Notes: generated from the sequence alone by a model not told the origin. 64,000 nt of DNA from Lentisphaera araneosa HTCC2155 (GCF_000170755.1 NZ_ABCK01000006.1:1-64000), one strand, 5' to 3'; positions 8,279 to 17,279 are shown, counted from the first letter of the stretch. Program-made: numbers and translations.

Positions 8279-8890
8279 TTAGAGTTTAGCTTTGAAAGTA
8301 CGGCAGGGATTGCCGCGTTCGAGTTGATAATGCTTTTGCCTTTGAGCTTTGCTCTCTTCGCCTTCTTTTTGCGAATGATGCAAATTTAAGGCTTCGAGAA
8401 CGCGGGCCATCGCGAGCATTTTATTGCGATACTGAGAGCGCTCTTCATTACAAAGAATCGAGAGCTGAAGTGGTGCATAATAAGCTCGAATGGCCGTAGC
8501 ACATTTGTTGACATGCTGGCCGCCGGGACCCGATCCTCGTTGGGCTTCAAACTTGATTTGCGACAAATCAAGTTCAGCTTTTGCGGGGATCGCAAAAAAA
8601 CTCGCCTGCACAAACCAATTGCGTCGTTTGTGGTGGGGACGAAAGGGACTGGGAGCTCGCCAAAGTAGGCTTCCTTCCCAGTTTTTTCGCAGCGTTTCGA
8701 GCTGATTTCCTTCCAAGCTTATGAGCAAGGAGCGAAAAGAGTTTTTCTCACTACCCTTTTCCGCTTTAATTAGCTCGCATTGGATATTTTCGTCTTCAGC
8801 CTCACGGCAGAAGATTTTGAAAATATGCCAGAGTACCCGTTCACATTCACGCGGCCCTTGACCAGAAGAAAATTGAATCCAAGCATTCAT
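8279..8890 (-). CDS. prfH: Peptide chain release factor homolog PrfH
   Basis: This is a 203-residue short class-I release-factor-like protein. The GGQ motif is intact at residues 123-125 within FEAQRGSGPGGQHVNKCATA, followed by a basic C-terminal tail. It lacks the codon-recognition domain of RF1/RF2. Its ATG overlaps the stop of the upstream rtcB in an ATGA (8887-8890), which implies translational coupling. In known systems PrfH is encoded with an RtcB2-type ligase. PrfH releases the stalled peptide from ribosomes cut in the 16S decoding centre, and RtcB then reseals the rRNA. The same role is inferred here from gene pairing. Confidence 0.9.
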   Translation of the reverse strand: MNAWIQFSSGQGPRECERVLWHIFKIFCREAEDENIQCELIKAEKGSEKNSFRSLLISLEGNQLETLRKNWEGSLLWRAPSPFRPHHKRRNWFVQASFFAIPAKAELDLSQIKFEAQRGSGPGGQHVNKCATAIRAYYAPLQLSILCNEERSQYRNKMLAMARVLEALNLHHSQKEGEESKAQRQKHYQLERGNPCRTFKAKL

Positions 8891-9963
8891 TTTGACCTCC
8901 GAGTCTTGTAGCTAATGACGGGACGCAGGCTAGCAATCACTTCGATCAGGCCGAAGTCTACTAAGTCCTGAATGACCACATCAATATTTTTATAGGCCTC
9001 GGGGAGTTCTTCGTAAAGTAATTCTTTGTCTTCGCAGATAACGCGACTTCCCAAAGAAGTTTGCTGAAGATCCTTGACCCTAAAACGCGGGCTAAAGCGC
9101 GCTTTACATTGCGAGCGGTTCCACTTTCTACCTGCACCATGAGCAAGTGAGCAAGCACTGAAATCGAGGTCGCCAATGGGACGAACGATATAACTCAGGC
9201 TACCGCGAGAACCGGGGATGAGGACAATGCCTTTATCTCCAGGGGCAGCTCCTTTGCGATGCAACCAGCCCTGTTTCCAAGGAGTAAGCGTATTGTGATT
9301 AATATCGGCAATACGCTGGCCTTGACTGCCAAGTGCGTCTAAGAAACGCTTGGCGATGAGCTGACGATTCGCCTCGGCCCACTGCAGTGCATAATTGTGC
9401 TTTTGCAGATAGCTTTCGGCTTCTTCGCTGCCGCAAATGAGACCTGCGGCTCCAAAGCGCGAGGTGTGACGCCGTAGAATCGCTTGCCCTAAGCCACGAG
9501 ATCCACTGTGTACCATGAGCTGCAAGTAATCTTTACTAAGCCCCGCTTTTTCGAAGAGCTCTTGGTCAAAGACCACTTCAATTTTTTGTAGCTCAGCAAA
9601 GTGGTTGCCACCGCCAATGGTGCCGAGTGCATCGTCCCATTGTGGTAGTTTTTGCTCCTGAACAAAAGCCTCGCGATCTCCCTGCCAAGGGGAACCGAGA
9701 TTGCCAAGTTTTTGAACCCAGCGATCACGTTTGGTCTTGCGAACTTTGAGCTGGCTCTGCCAAAGACCCATGCCGCAGCCAATATCGCCTCCTACGAGGT
9801 AGGGATAAAATATCCCCTCCGAATAGAAAGTGGCTCCAATCGGATTGCCACGTCCGGGATGAAGATCGGGAAGCCCCACGGCCAGTTTCATGCCTGGCAA
9901 GCTCGCCGTTTGTTTGAGTTGCTCGAGTGCGGATCCTTCGATCCAATTTTTATTCGAAGCCAC
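8887..9963 (-). CDS. rtcB: RtcB-family RNA ligase (RtcB2 type, paired with PrfH)
   Basis: From the GTG at 9961-9963 the protein has 358 residues. It contains LPDLHPGRGNPIG, the metal-ligand Cys in GGDIGCGMGLW (C63), GTIGGGNHFAEL, VHSGSRGLGQ, and HGAGRKW with the guanylylated His (about H275). Family role: GTP- and Mn2+-dependent joining of RNA 2',3'-cyclic phosphate or 3'-phosphate to 5'-OH ends. The start is uncertain. The frame stays open upstream to a TGA at 10006-10008 and would add residues resembling the N-terminus of E. coli RtcB2. The only start-like codon with an AGGGA site before it is an ATT at 9994-9996. Confidence 0.9.
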   Translation of the reverse strand: MASNKNWIEGSALEQLKQTASLPGMKLAVGLPDLHPGRGNPIGATFYSEGIFYPYLVGGDIGCGMGLWQSQLKVRKTKRDRWVQKLGNLGSPWQGDREAFVQEQKLPQWDDALGTIGGGNHFAELQKIEVVFDQELFEKAGLSKDYLQLMVHSGSRGLGQAILRRHTSRFGAAGLICGSEEAESYLQKHNYALQWAEANRQLIAKRFLDALGSQGQRIADINHNTLTPWKQGWLHRKGAAPGDKGIVLIPGSRGSLSYIVRPIGDLDFSACSLAHGAGRKWNRSQCKARFSPRFRVKDLQQTSLGSRVICEDKELLYEELPEAYKNIDVVIQDLVDFGLIEVIASLRPVISYKTRRSK

Positions 9964-9996
9964 GAGCCGGACTTCTGTAGGTGATGAAGTATTAAT

Positions 9997-10304
9997 AACT
10001 TTCCCTCATAATCTGCTCCCAAAGCCTTAGCTTTAGGAAAAATTATTCCAATTTTGGAATCATAAATAAATGAAAAGACGAGGTCATTGACCCGTCTCAA
10101 AAAGGTATGTGGAGGAAGTTACTGGGCACCCGCCCAGCTAAAGGAGCGGGAGACTAGAAAGATCCTCTTGTGAGTTTTCTATTTTGCATGATGCGTCTCC
10201 GTAAATTTTTTAAGTACTTAGATTATAGTAAGATTTTTTTATGACACAAGTGTGTATTTTAAAAAAGTTCGCCATTAAATGTAAGAAAGGACCTTAAGAA
10301 GCAA
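9997..10304 (-). promoter_or_regulatory. Intergenic leader of rtcB-prfH with several perfect hairpins
   Basis: No gene is seen between rtcB and the HEAT-repeat gene. Four inverted repeats cluster here: AAAGC/GCTTT (10021-10034), ATTCCAA/TTGGAAT with a 2-nt loop (10045-10060), AGACG-a-GGTC/GACC-CGTCT (10076-10097) and CTGGGC/GCCCAG with loop ACCC (10122-10137). They fit either an operator plus a structured 5' leader or a small RNA. I recognise no known riboswitch core. The part from about 10160 to 10304 is A+T-rich and probably holds promoters. Confidence 0.4.
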
Positions 10305-11134
10305 TTATCCATAAAAGTTATTACAGGATTTAATCGCTCGGTTTAATTGATTTTGATAAGTTTTATCATCATCTAAATCCATGGTTTCTGCAAATGATTC
10401 AAGTCGACCTAAGAGTCGTGGGTCGGCTATTTTTTCTGCGGCTTCAATACTCAGACGCCCAATGAATTCTCGATCCCACTCCTTTAAAAGTGCTTCTACT
10501 ACTCTTCGATCGCCTCGTTCTGCTAAACCAATTAAAGCTTCTCCCCTAGCTTCATCATTTGAATCATGGAGTGAGTCAAAGAGTGCATCTCGAATTTCTA
10601 ATGTATCCGTTTCAATTTGAGTTCCCAAGCCAAAGATTGCCCAGTTGCGGACGTCTTCGTCAGAATCTTTACTTAAGTCAATTAAGCAAGAAATCGCTAT
10701 TGGATCTTCGTAAGTTAATAGACCATGAACGACCCCATAACGGACATCTTCACAGGGGTGTTTGGCGAGTTTTATTAAATGAGGAATGGCACGTGGATCT
10801 CGGCGATGACCTAAGGCAACTGCGGTGCAGTAAAGAACTTCAGTATCAGGATCCGAAAGCATAGCTAAAAGGATGTCAACAGATTCTTGTAGGAATTTTT
10901 TTTGTTACCCCAGCCCAATTGTGCAAGAATATCAGCCCCAGTAGCTCGATCCCAAGGGTCTGAACTCTGAGCATATTCTTTGCCTAGGTTAAATTCTTCT
11001 TTACCACCACGATAGTGAACCGTGGCTAGACTAACGGCCTCACTTTCATCTTCGATAACAGCTCTGTAGGCAACAACAATTTCTCGACTTGAACGAGCAT
11101 CATTTTTATATTGCTCATGATTTGGTCTGGCCAT
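10305..11134 (-). pseudogene. HEAT-repeat protein gene, split by a frameshift in an 8-A tract
   Basis: The first part (11134-10865) begins MARPNHEQYKNDARSSREIV, follows AAGGAG, and runs into ...AQLGWGNKK before leaving the HEAT pattern. The second part (10862-10305) continues in another frame with LSDPDTEVLYCTAVALGHRR and at least four HEAT-like helical repeats (AIPHLIKLAKH.., AISCLIDLSKD.., EARGEALIGLAERGD). Adding one A to the eight-A run (10896-10903, T on the plus strand) restores a single continuous protein of about 275 residues. The break is a homopolymer indel, polymerase slippage, or a sequencing error. HEAT proteins of this kind usually mediate protein contacts; the partner is unknown. 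Confidence 0.75.
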
Positions 11135-11221
11135 TACACAAGACTCCTTTTACGTGTATAAGGATATCAATTTAAAATGGTAGATAGGAAAAGCAATTAA
11201 TGAATTTATTTAAAAAATAAA

Positions 11222-11247
11222 AAAGCCTCAGAATAAACGGAGGCTTT
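11222..11247 (-). terminator. Terminator of the pseudopilin gene at 11275-12099
   Basis: AAAGCCTC (11222-11229) pairs with GAGGCTTT (11240-11247). On the minus strand the stem is followed by a T-rich run. Confidence 0.75.
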
Positions 11248-11274
11248 AAATGTAAAGGGTGTAGTGGACGAGTT

Positions 11275-12099
11275 CTAATCAAGAGCGTTCCATTGGGTAT
11301 CGTCACTATCTTGCATTTCCCACCATCCCGTCCATGTGCCTGAATAAAAATTATCGCGCCATGTGCCTACAGTTGCTGCGGGTGATTTGAATTCTACGTG
11401 ACCATCTCCGTAGAGGAAGTTCATTTTCAATTGAGTGGGTGAATGTACATAAAAACCACTTATACCACCTTTGACGTTTCCGTCTCCGGGAAGATTAACA
11501 GGTGAGTAACTTGAAGTGACATGCCCCATAGAGTGGCGACCTACACCTGTAGCTCTAGAGAAGCCCATAATATTTTGAGTGTTATGAACTTCCATCATTA
11601 CAGTAAAGTCATTGGCATCGACAATTTGAGAAGCATTAAGCGACCAAGGATCTGTCCCATTCCAACCTGCAGTACCACGAACGGCAGGACTACCGCCTAT
11701 GTCACCATAGTCTTGACCAATTGAATAAGATTTAAGTGGAAGTCCATTTCGTTGTTGAATACTACCAGGACATGAATATAAAGAATTATTTATATTTTGG
11801 TTATCGTTAATTTCTTGAAGTTCTTTTTGCACTTGAGTAAGTTTTCTACCGTCATAATCACCTAATTGATCATCCCAAGAAATATTGTCAGTGGGGCTAC
11901 CATAGACAGGGTAGTAGCCGTCGTTATCACCATGGTACATGGCAAAAGCGATACCAATTTGTTTTTCTTGGCTCATACAGGAAGCGCGGCGGGCAGAGTC
12001 ACGTGCTTTTTTGAGTGTAGGAAGGAGAAAGCTGGCAAGAATGCCAATGATAGCCACTACGACGAGTAGTTCTATGAGTGAGAATTTTTTATCTTTCAT
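11275..12099 (-). CDS. Pseudopilin-like protein with prepilin N-terminus and C-terminal DGH motif
   Basis: The 274-residue protein begins [20 protein letters not shown], the hydrophobic prepilin helix with the conserved Glu. It is followed by KKARDSARRASCMSQEKQIG and a globular domain ending MNFLYGDGHVEF, a DGH motif of the type seen in prepilin-like families amplified in Lentisphaerota and Planctomycetota. The residue before Phe is Lys rather than the usual Gly of type IV prepilins, so cleavage by a standard prepilin peptidase is uncertain. No secretion or pilus genes are nearby. A sulfatase gene lies directly upstream on the same strand. Its role is unknown; a surface or secreted structure is inferred. 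Confidence 0.85.
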   Translation of the reverse strand: MKDKKFSLIELLVVVAIIGILASFLLPTLKKARDSARRASCMSQEKQIGIAFAMYHGDNDGYYPVYGSPTDNISWDDQLGDYDGRKLTQVQKELQEINDNQNINNSLYSCPGSIQQRNGLPLKSYSIGQDYGDIGGSPAVRGTAGWNGTDPWSLNASQIVDANDFTVMMEVHNTQNIMGFSRATGVGRHSMGHVTSSYSPVNLPGDGNVKGGISGFYVHSPTQLKMNFLYGDGHVEFKSPAATVGTWRDNFYSGTWTGWWEMQDSDDTQWNALD

Positions 12100-12298
12100 T
12101 CTTGATCCATTAATTATTGATTATCTAATAATTAAACTACGTAAGCAGATAAAAATCAAGTGGCTATATTTGTCAAATCACGACATTTAATTGTCTCATC
12201 ATGACTGTGAAACAAGTGCTTTATGAACGATTTGAGCCCTGTTTTGAGCTCAAATCTATGGAATCTCGAGCCTTGTTTTTACAAGGCGCGATTTTTCT
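12100..12298. other. Intergenic region with two hairpins between a sulfatase and a pseudopilin gene
   Basis: GATTTGAG/CTCAAATC (12229-12256) and CCTTGT-TTTT-ACAAGG (12271-12286) are perfect stems just after the sulfatase stop. The second is followed by T only on the plus strand, so it is not a clear terminator for the minus-strand sulfatase. Confidence 0.4.
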
Positions 12299-14008
12299 TT
12301 AGATAGAAAAGGTCTTTTGTTTTTTTGTCTTCACCGGTTTTTCAACTTTTTTAGTTGTTGAAGATTTTTCGTAATTGCCACCAATGAAGTTTCTGTTGCG
12401 CATTTGCATTTTGCAGTGCTCAGTGGATTTACTAAAGCGAGCCATATCGGCATCATATTTTTTCTGGAGTAGGGCTTTGATCTGGGTAATTTCGGAAGCC
12501 GACTTATTTCTGGAGCGAATTTCAAGATTATTTTTATAGTTGTGTTTGGCTTCCTTCATCCAATTTGCGAGCTCCGTTAAACGAGCCTCATAGACGTCTT
12601 CGATTTTAGGAGCATTAACTTCTGAGAGGTAAGAATCCATTTCTTGAGCTAAGCGAGCCGCGATTTCTGGTTTTTCTTGAGCCAAGTTATTTTTCTCTGC
12701 CAAGTCTTCATCAATATTAAAGAGTTTGATTTCACCTGTGTTGAGTTGGCGCATGAGTTTGTATTTACCCATGATGATCGCATTGATTGGAGCGGCTGCG
12801 TAATAGGGGTAGTTAAAGACAATGCCTTCATTCGGACGTTTAACTTTCCCTGCATTACCTTTGGCAAAAACATTGCGTAGGCTACCACCATCGACATCGC
12901 TTGGGAGGGGAGCTGAAGAGTCGGAAAGATCGTGGAAAGTTGTGAGTAAATCCCACTGGATTACAGGTACATCGCAGTATTGATTTTTAAGAACTTTTGG
13001 ACCCGCAATAATTGTTGGGACACGAAGGCCACCCTCAAAGAGGTTGGCTTTACCGCCGGTGAGAACTCCGTTAGGCGTGAGTCCGCCGCCATTATCAGAA
13101 GTGAATACGATGTAGGTGTTATCAGCTTGACCATTGGCTTCAAGTGCATCCATAATGGCGCCCAAGTTCATGTCGGCTTCTTCGAGCATCGCTGCGTATT
13201 GTAAACGCCAAGTACAAGTGCGTTGACCAACAGTCATTTCTGAGGGGTCTAAATAGTCTTCGTCGCGTAGGTGTTTACCACGTTTTTTCTTGCGATACTT
13301 TTCAATCACTTCAGGACTGGCTGCGTGGGGAACGTGAACGGCGTAATGCGAAACCATCATGAAGAAAGGTTTCTCAGTTTTTGATTGTTTGTTGACAAAA
13401 TCGACAGTGGATTTTGTGAGGGAATAAATTCTTTTGGGGTTATCGACGGGAAGTTTTTCGCGTTCTTTTTCAGGAGCGATTTTAACGTAATCTCCGTGGT
13501 AGTTGCCATTATCGCCAACATCATAGGCATCGTGAACTTGGTAGCCAATTTCTTGTGGTTTAGCAATGGCAATGCCTTTGCCGAAGTGAGCTGTTGTATA
13601 ACCCGCTTCATTCATCACTTGAGCAATGGATTTATTGTCTTTGGGAATGCTTTCTTTGAGACCGCGATTATTGGCTAATACATCGTGGACAGTCGTGTAA
13701 CCGAGGCGCGCGTTTGTTTTGCCGTAGTGGATACTGATGCGTGAAGGAGTACAAGTGGGAGCTGGGGAGTAACCTTGAGTAAAAGTCATGCCTTGTTTTG
13801 CGAGTCTTTCCACATTGGGAGTTTCGTGGAAATCGCTTTTTGATTCCTCAATGCCTTTTTTCATTTCGTGAGAAGTATCGGCCCAGCCGAGGTCATCCAT
13901 GTAAAAAACGATGAAGTTAGGTTTTTCGGCCGCGTTGAGTCCGAGTCCCATGAATAATAAGAAGGCCGTCGTAAAGCCTTTCTTGAAGTTTGAAACATAT
14001 TTGAGCAT
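12299..14008 (-). CDS. Formylglycine-dependent sulfatase (family S1)
   Basis: The 569-residue protein has a signal peptide (TTAFLLFMGLGLNAAEK), so it is exported. The N-terminal metal site is IVFYMDDLGWADTS. The formylglycine motif CTPSR has its Cys at about residue 86, after SPAPT. The second part of the active site includes HFGKG, MVSHYAVHVPHAA and FTSDNGGGL. It closely resembles the sulfatases at 25958 and 37348, so these are likely paralogues. Family role: hydrolysis of sulfate esters, typically on algal or animal polysaccharides; the substrate cannot be read from sequence. AAGGA stands 7 bp before the ATG. Confidence 0.93.
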   Translation of the reverse strand: MLKYVSNFKKGFTTAFLLFMGLGLNAAEKPNFIVFYMDDLGWADTSHEMKKGIEESKSDFHETPNVERLAKQGMTFTQGYSPAPTCTPSRISIHYGKTNARLGYTTVHDVLANNRGLKESIPKDNKSIAQVMNEAGYTTAHFGKGIAIAKPQEIGYQVHDAYDVGDNGNYHGDYVKIAPEKEREKLPVDNPKRIYSLTKSTVDFVNKQSKTEKPFFMMVSHYAVHVPHAASPEVIEKYRKKKRGKHLRDEDYLDPSEMTVGQRTCTWRLQYAAMLEEADMNLGAIMDALEANGQADNTYIVFTSDNGGGLTPNGVLTGGKANLFEGGLRVPTIIAGPKVLKNQYCDVPVIQWDLLTTFHDLSDSSAPLPSDVDGGSLRNVFAKGNAGKVKRPNEGIVFNYPYYAAAPINAIIMGKYKLMRQLNTGEIKLFNIDEDLAEKNNLAQEKPEIAARLAQEMDSYLSEVNAPKIEDVYEARLTELANWMKEAKHNYKNNLEIRSRNKSASEITQIKALLQKKYDADMARFSKSTEHCKMQMRNRNFIGGNYEKSSTTKKVEKPVKTKKQKTFSI

Positions 14009-14174
14009 ATCAGAATCCTTATAAATTGTCTTTAATAAAATATCTCTCTATGGATGAATCGAGCTTATTTTGAGGATCTAACGGCAAAATAAGAAAAAAA
14101 TCATTTTTTATGAAGTATTTGCTTCCGTAGTGGAGAAGTCATGGGGGGGGGATAGAGCTCTATGCCGTTCTTTC

Positions 14175-14480
14175 AGAACTCTCTTTATCGTTTGTTTTGT
14201 TCACCTAGCTCTGGCGAGCCAGGCTAAGTTATGTCGTGCCTTCAGCACTCAAAAGCAATTTGATTGATTTCCTGATTGTTTTAAATGACTCACTTTATTG
14301 TTTGTTTTGTTCACCTAGCTCTGGCGAGCCAGGCTAAGTTATGTCGTGCTTTCAGCACTCAAAAGCAATCTGATTGATTTCCTGCTGGTTTCTAAATAAC
14401 TCCCTTTATTGTTTGTTTTGTTCACCTAGCTCTGGCGAGCCAGGCTAAGTTATGTCGTGCCTTCAGCACTCAAAAATGAT
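14175..14480. repeat. Three tandem ~110-bp repeats with internal hairpins
   Basis: A unit starting TTTGTTTTGTTCACCTAGC recurs at 14191, 14303 and 14412, so the periods are 112 and 109 bp. Each unit carries a CTGGC-GA-GCCAG hairpin and a GTGC-[CT]TTCA-GCAC hairpin (the middle copy reads GTGC-TTTCA-GCAC). Copies differ at a few bases. The stretch from 14009 to 14175 shows no gene; it would hold the promoter of the minus-strand sulfatase. Confidence 0.9.
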
Positions 14481-14526
14481 TTACTTTATTGAGGGCTATT
14501 CTATCAAACTGATTTAATACTGATTT

Positions 14527-15114
14527 TCAGGACCACTTGTCGTTGAGGATGCGGATTTCGTGACAGAGGGCATCCTTGACGCGTTGTTTATAAACGTAGA
14601 TGGTGGCTTCGGCAATGCCGGTGATTTCTGCGATTTCCGCAGTGGATTTTCCCTTGAGAGTTAAGTCAAAGCACTGCATGACTTTCTCGGAAAAGTTCCC
14701 TTGAATATTGCTGTAGGCTCGATCGGAGATATGCGCCCGCCATTCTTTTTCGGCAATATCATAGATCTCTGGATCTGAATGAGTCTCGGCGTCGGGGATA
14801 TCGACTTTTTTATTTTTCTTGGTGTTAGCCTTACGTATGTGGTCAATAACTTTATTGCGAACAATGCGGTACAGCCAGGTCCTAAATTTACAGTCTTCGG
14901 GGGAATAGTTGAAGCCGCCAATTTTTTCCCAAATCGCCAGCAGAGATGTTTGAGTTAAATCTTCGGCATCGTGGTGGTCAATTTTCATACCTCGAATCAG
15001 CAGATAGATATAACGCTTGTAGGCGTCGGTAAATTCACCCCAAGAGAGTTCGTCTTTTTCATCACTACAGAGCCTATGCAGGAGAGTCACACGTGTGTTT
15101 TTATAATCGGCCAT
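14527..15114 (-). CDS. ECF-type RNA polymerase sigma factor
   Basis: The 195-residue protein has sigma region 2 (DAEDLTQTSLLAIWEKIGGF, then TWLYRIVRNKVIDHIRKA) and region 4 (FDLTLKGKSTAEIAEITGIA, then ATIYVYKQRVKDAL, a helix-turn-helix). It has no region 1 or 3. Its ATG overlaps the stop of the upstream Ser/Thr kinase by one base (TGATG), so expression is coupled and the kinase probably controls it. Sigma factors encoded next to kinases are a known arrangement in planctomycete-like bacteria. No anti-sigma factor gene is visible. Confidence 0.92.
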   Translation of the reverse strand: MADYKNTRVTLLHRLCSDEKDELSWGEFTDAYKRYIYLLIRGMKIDHHDAEDLTQTSLLAIWEKIGGFNYSPEDCKFRTWLYRIVRNKVIDHIRKANTKKNKKVDIPDAETHSDPEIYDIAEKEWRAHISDRAYSNIQGNFSEKVMQCFDLTLKGKSTAEIAEITGIAEATIYVYKQRVKDALCHEIRILNDKWS

Positions 15115-17261
15115 CAGGGGATATCCTTATAATTGAGTATTTGAACATCGATACTTTCGAAAGTTTGTGGGTCAGTTTGTGGACTAATATAAATCGTTTT
15201 TATATTGGGGCAAAGGCTTAAATTTTCTAAAACAAGTTTGGGTGAAATCATTTCCGGCATGATCACACTTTGAGTATTTTCTCCCACAATCATCTTTGTC
15301 TTTATTTTTTTAAATTTGCGGAGGTTAAATGAAGTGACTCCTGTTTTATAGAGAACTTGGGGCATTTTCTTTTCGATGATGGGTTTGAACTTTTCAAAGG
15401 GCATTTCTTTTTGTGCATGGAATAGAATACCAAGTTCAAGCGCTAATTGACGTCGCTGCTCTTGAGTCAAAAAATGAAGTGCAGGACTATAGATTAATTC
15501 ATCGACATGGAGCATGGCCATGTTTTGTTTTTTATAGAGGTGAAACATTTTGACAATCTTTTCGTAAGTCGCTTCAGAAGGGGACGAGATCTCTTTTTTC
15601 ATTTCTTTTACGATCTTAAGAAAATCATTGCGCTTCGTTTCTGCTCTTAAAAAATATTGCTCAGCTTCCTCAAAACGAAGCAGTGCAGTTAAAATTTTTG
15701 CTTTAGTAAATTTACCTAGGGAGATATCGCTCTGCAGGGCAAGAGCTTGGTTGAGTTCTTCAAGGCTTTGAGAAAATTTAAATTCAGTGAGACTCATGCG
15801 GCCTAAGCGTAAGAAGCGGGGTGCGGCTTTATGAGAAACTTGATTTTTTTCCGCCGTCATTCTTTGCAGGTTTTCTAGAGTTTCGCGGGCCTGCTTTTCA
15901 CTGGCGGCAAGCATGGCCATGGCTTCGAGAGTTTCTTGCTCGGAAAGGCGAGCTTGCTCGGCTGCCTGAGTCGCAGAAACTTCGGACTTGAGGGCTTGCT
16001 CGGCGGCTTGATTCGCAATGGTTTCGGCTTCACGTGCTTGCTTTTCTTTGGCGCTAAGATTGATCAAAAATAAGAAAAGAGAGCTATTGAAGACAACAAA
16101 GAATATGGCGATTAAAATAGAAATTCGTTGATTGCGCTTGATGAAGAGTTTGAGGGAAGACCAGGGGCCCGCTTCTTCTGCTGCGGTGGGAAAACCGTGT
16201 TGGTATTTGAGGATATCATTCTTGAGTTCTTCCACACTTTGATAACGATCTGCGGTCTCTACGGCCATGGCCTTGCGACATATGGCATTTAGCGAGTGGG
16301 AAACGTTGGGATTAAAAACCTTTATGGGGGTGATTTCTCCGGCAATTGTCTTGCGAATGGATTGCAGTGTATCGCATTCTTCTAGGGGTGCTTTACCACT
16401 AAGGATAAAATAGAGTATGGCGCCAAGGGAGTAAATATCGGCGGTGGCGGTGAGTTCCTGCTTAGTGGGTTGGGCTTGTTCGGGTGCCAGGTAGCCCGGT
16501 GTTCCTTTAATCATGCCATCTAGGGTAACGGGAAGGAAGAATTCTTTGGTTTCTTCTTTGTCTTTCTCGCTGCTATGTTTATAGCCATGTTCACAGGCAA
16601 GCCCCCAGTCACAGACTTGAACTTCACCAAAATCGCCGATTTGGATATTATCAGGTTTGAGGTCGCGGTGTAAAATCCCCTGGGAATGCGCATAGGAAAC
16701 GGCATCACAGATTTTGACATAGACATCAATGAGGTCAGCTACAGAGCTCTCGGTCTTGGTGACTTTTTTTTGCAGTGTTTGTCCACCGAGTAAACGCATG
16801 GTGAAAAAAGGCAGGCCATTTTTATCGAAGCCAGTATCGTAAACGGGGACAATATTGGGGTGCTCGAGTGAGGCACAGATGCGAGCTTCGTGAAAGAAAC
16901 GCTCGGTTTTTTCGGGATCGTCTTTGGCAATGAGCAAGGCCTTTGCGACTTCGCGACCAGTCAAGATATCTACCGTACTCTCGATGGACTTCATGCCCCC
17001 ACGGGCAATTTCTTTACCGGGCAGGTAGCGATCGTTTTGGGAGAGTTTGATATCCTCCGCGAGGCCAAGACCTAAGGCTTCATCAAAAAAGTCACTGACA
17101 TTGCGGTTTAAGCTGTATTCATCATCATTCATGTCCTCCAAGTTAAACTTTTTGGAAGCAGAGTGCAAGACTTGGGGCGTGGATTCACTCGCCCAAGAGC
17201 TACTTTTCAATTGATTTAAAGATGAGAAGATGTTTTTTTGTGTCTTTTGAAAAATTTGCAA
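15114..17261 (-). CDS. Transmembrane Ser/Thr protein kinase (Hanks type)
   Basis: From the TTG at 17261 the product has 715 residues. An alternative start is the ATG at 17132 (residue 44), but its GGAGG lies only 2 bp away. The kinase domain covers about 75-355. The nucleotide loop IARGGMKSIEST lacks the usual G-x-G-x-x-G, the Lys is in EVAKALL, the catalytic loop is HRDLKPDN (D200), and DFG is replaced by DWG in VCDWGLA. APE is GTPGYLAPEQ. A membrane segment (about 378-402) is followed by an Ala/Glu-rich coiled coil (about 405-470) and a TPR-like C-terminal part. It lies between a pseudopilin gene and the ECF sigma gene in one operon, so it is likely a membrane sensor acting on that sigma factor. 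Confidence 0.9.
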   Translation of the reverse strand: MQIFQKTQKNIFSSLNQLKSSSWASESTPQVLHSASKKFNLEDMNDDEYSLNRNVSDFFDEALGLGLAEDIKLSQNDRYLPGKEIARGGMKSIESTVDILTGREVAKALLIAKDDPEKTERFFHEARICASLEHPNIVPVYDTGFDKNGLPFFTMRLLGGQTLQKKVTKTESSVADLIDVYVKICDAVSYAHSQGILHRDLKPDNIQIGDFGEVQVCDWGLACEHGYKHSSEKDKEETKEFFLPVTLDGMIKGTPGYLAPEQAQPTKQELTATADIYSLGAILYFILSGKAPLEECDTLQSIRKTIAGEITPIKVFNPNVSHSLNAICRKAMAVETADRYQSVEELKNDILKYQHGFPTAAEEAGPWSSLKLFIKRNQRISILIAIFFVVFNSSLFLFLINLSAKEKQAREAETIANQAAEQALKSEVSATQAAEQARLSEQETLEAMAMLAASEKQARETLENLQRMTAEKNQVSHKAAPRFLRLGRMSLTEFKFSQSLEELNQALALQSDISLGKFTKAKILTALLRFEEAEQYFLRAETKRNDFLKIVKEMKKEISSPSEATYEKIVKMFHLYKKQNMAMLHVDELIYSPALHFLTQEQRRQLALELGILFHAQKEMPFEKFKPIIEKKMPQVLYKTGVTSFNLRKFKKIKTKMIVGENTQSVIMPEMISPKLVLENLSLCPNIKTIYISPQTDPQTFESIDVQILNYKDIP

Positions 17262-17279
17262 GATTTTAAGCTCTACGCA

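Noticed and set aside
9652-9984. Plus-strand frame of 110 codons opposite rtcB
   Set aside because: It is the antisense shadow of a strongly conserved RtcB coding region and has no recognisable features.
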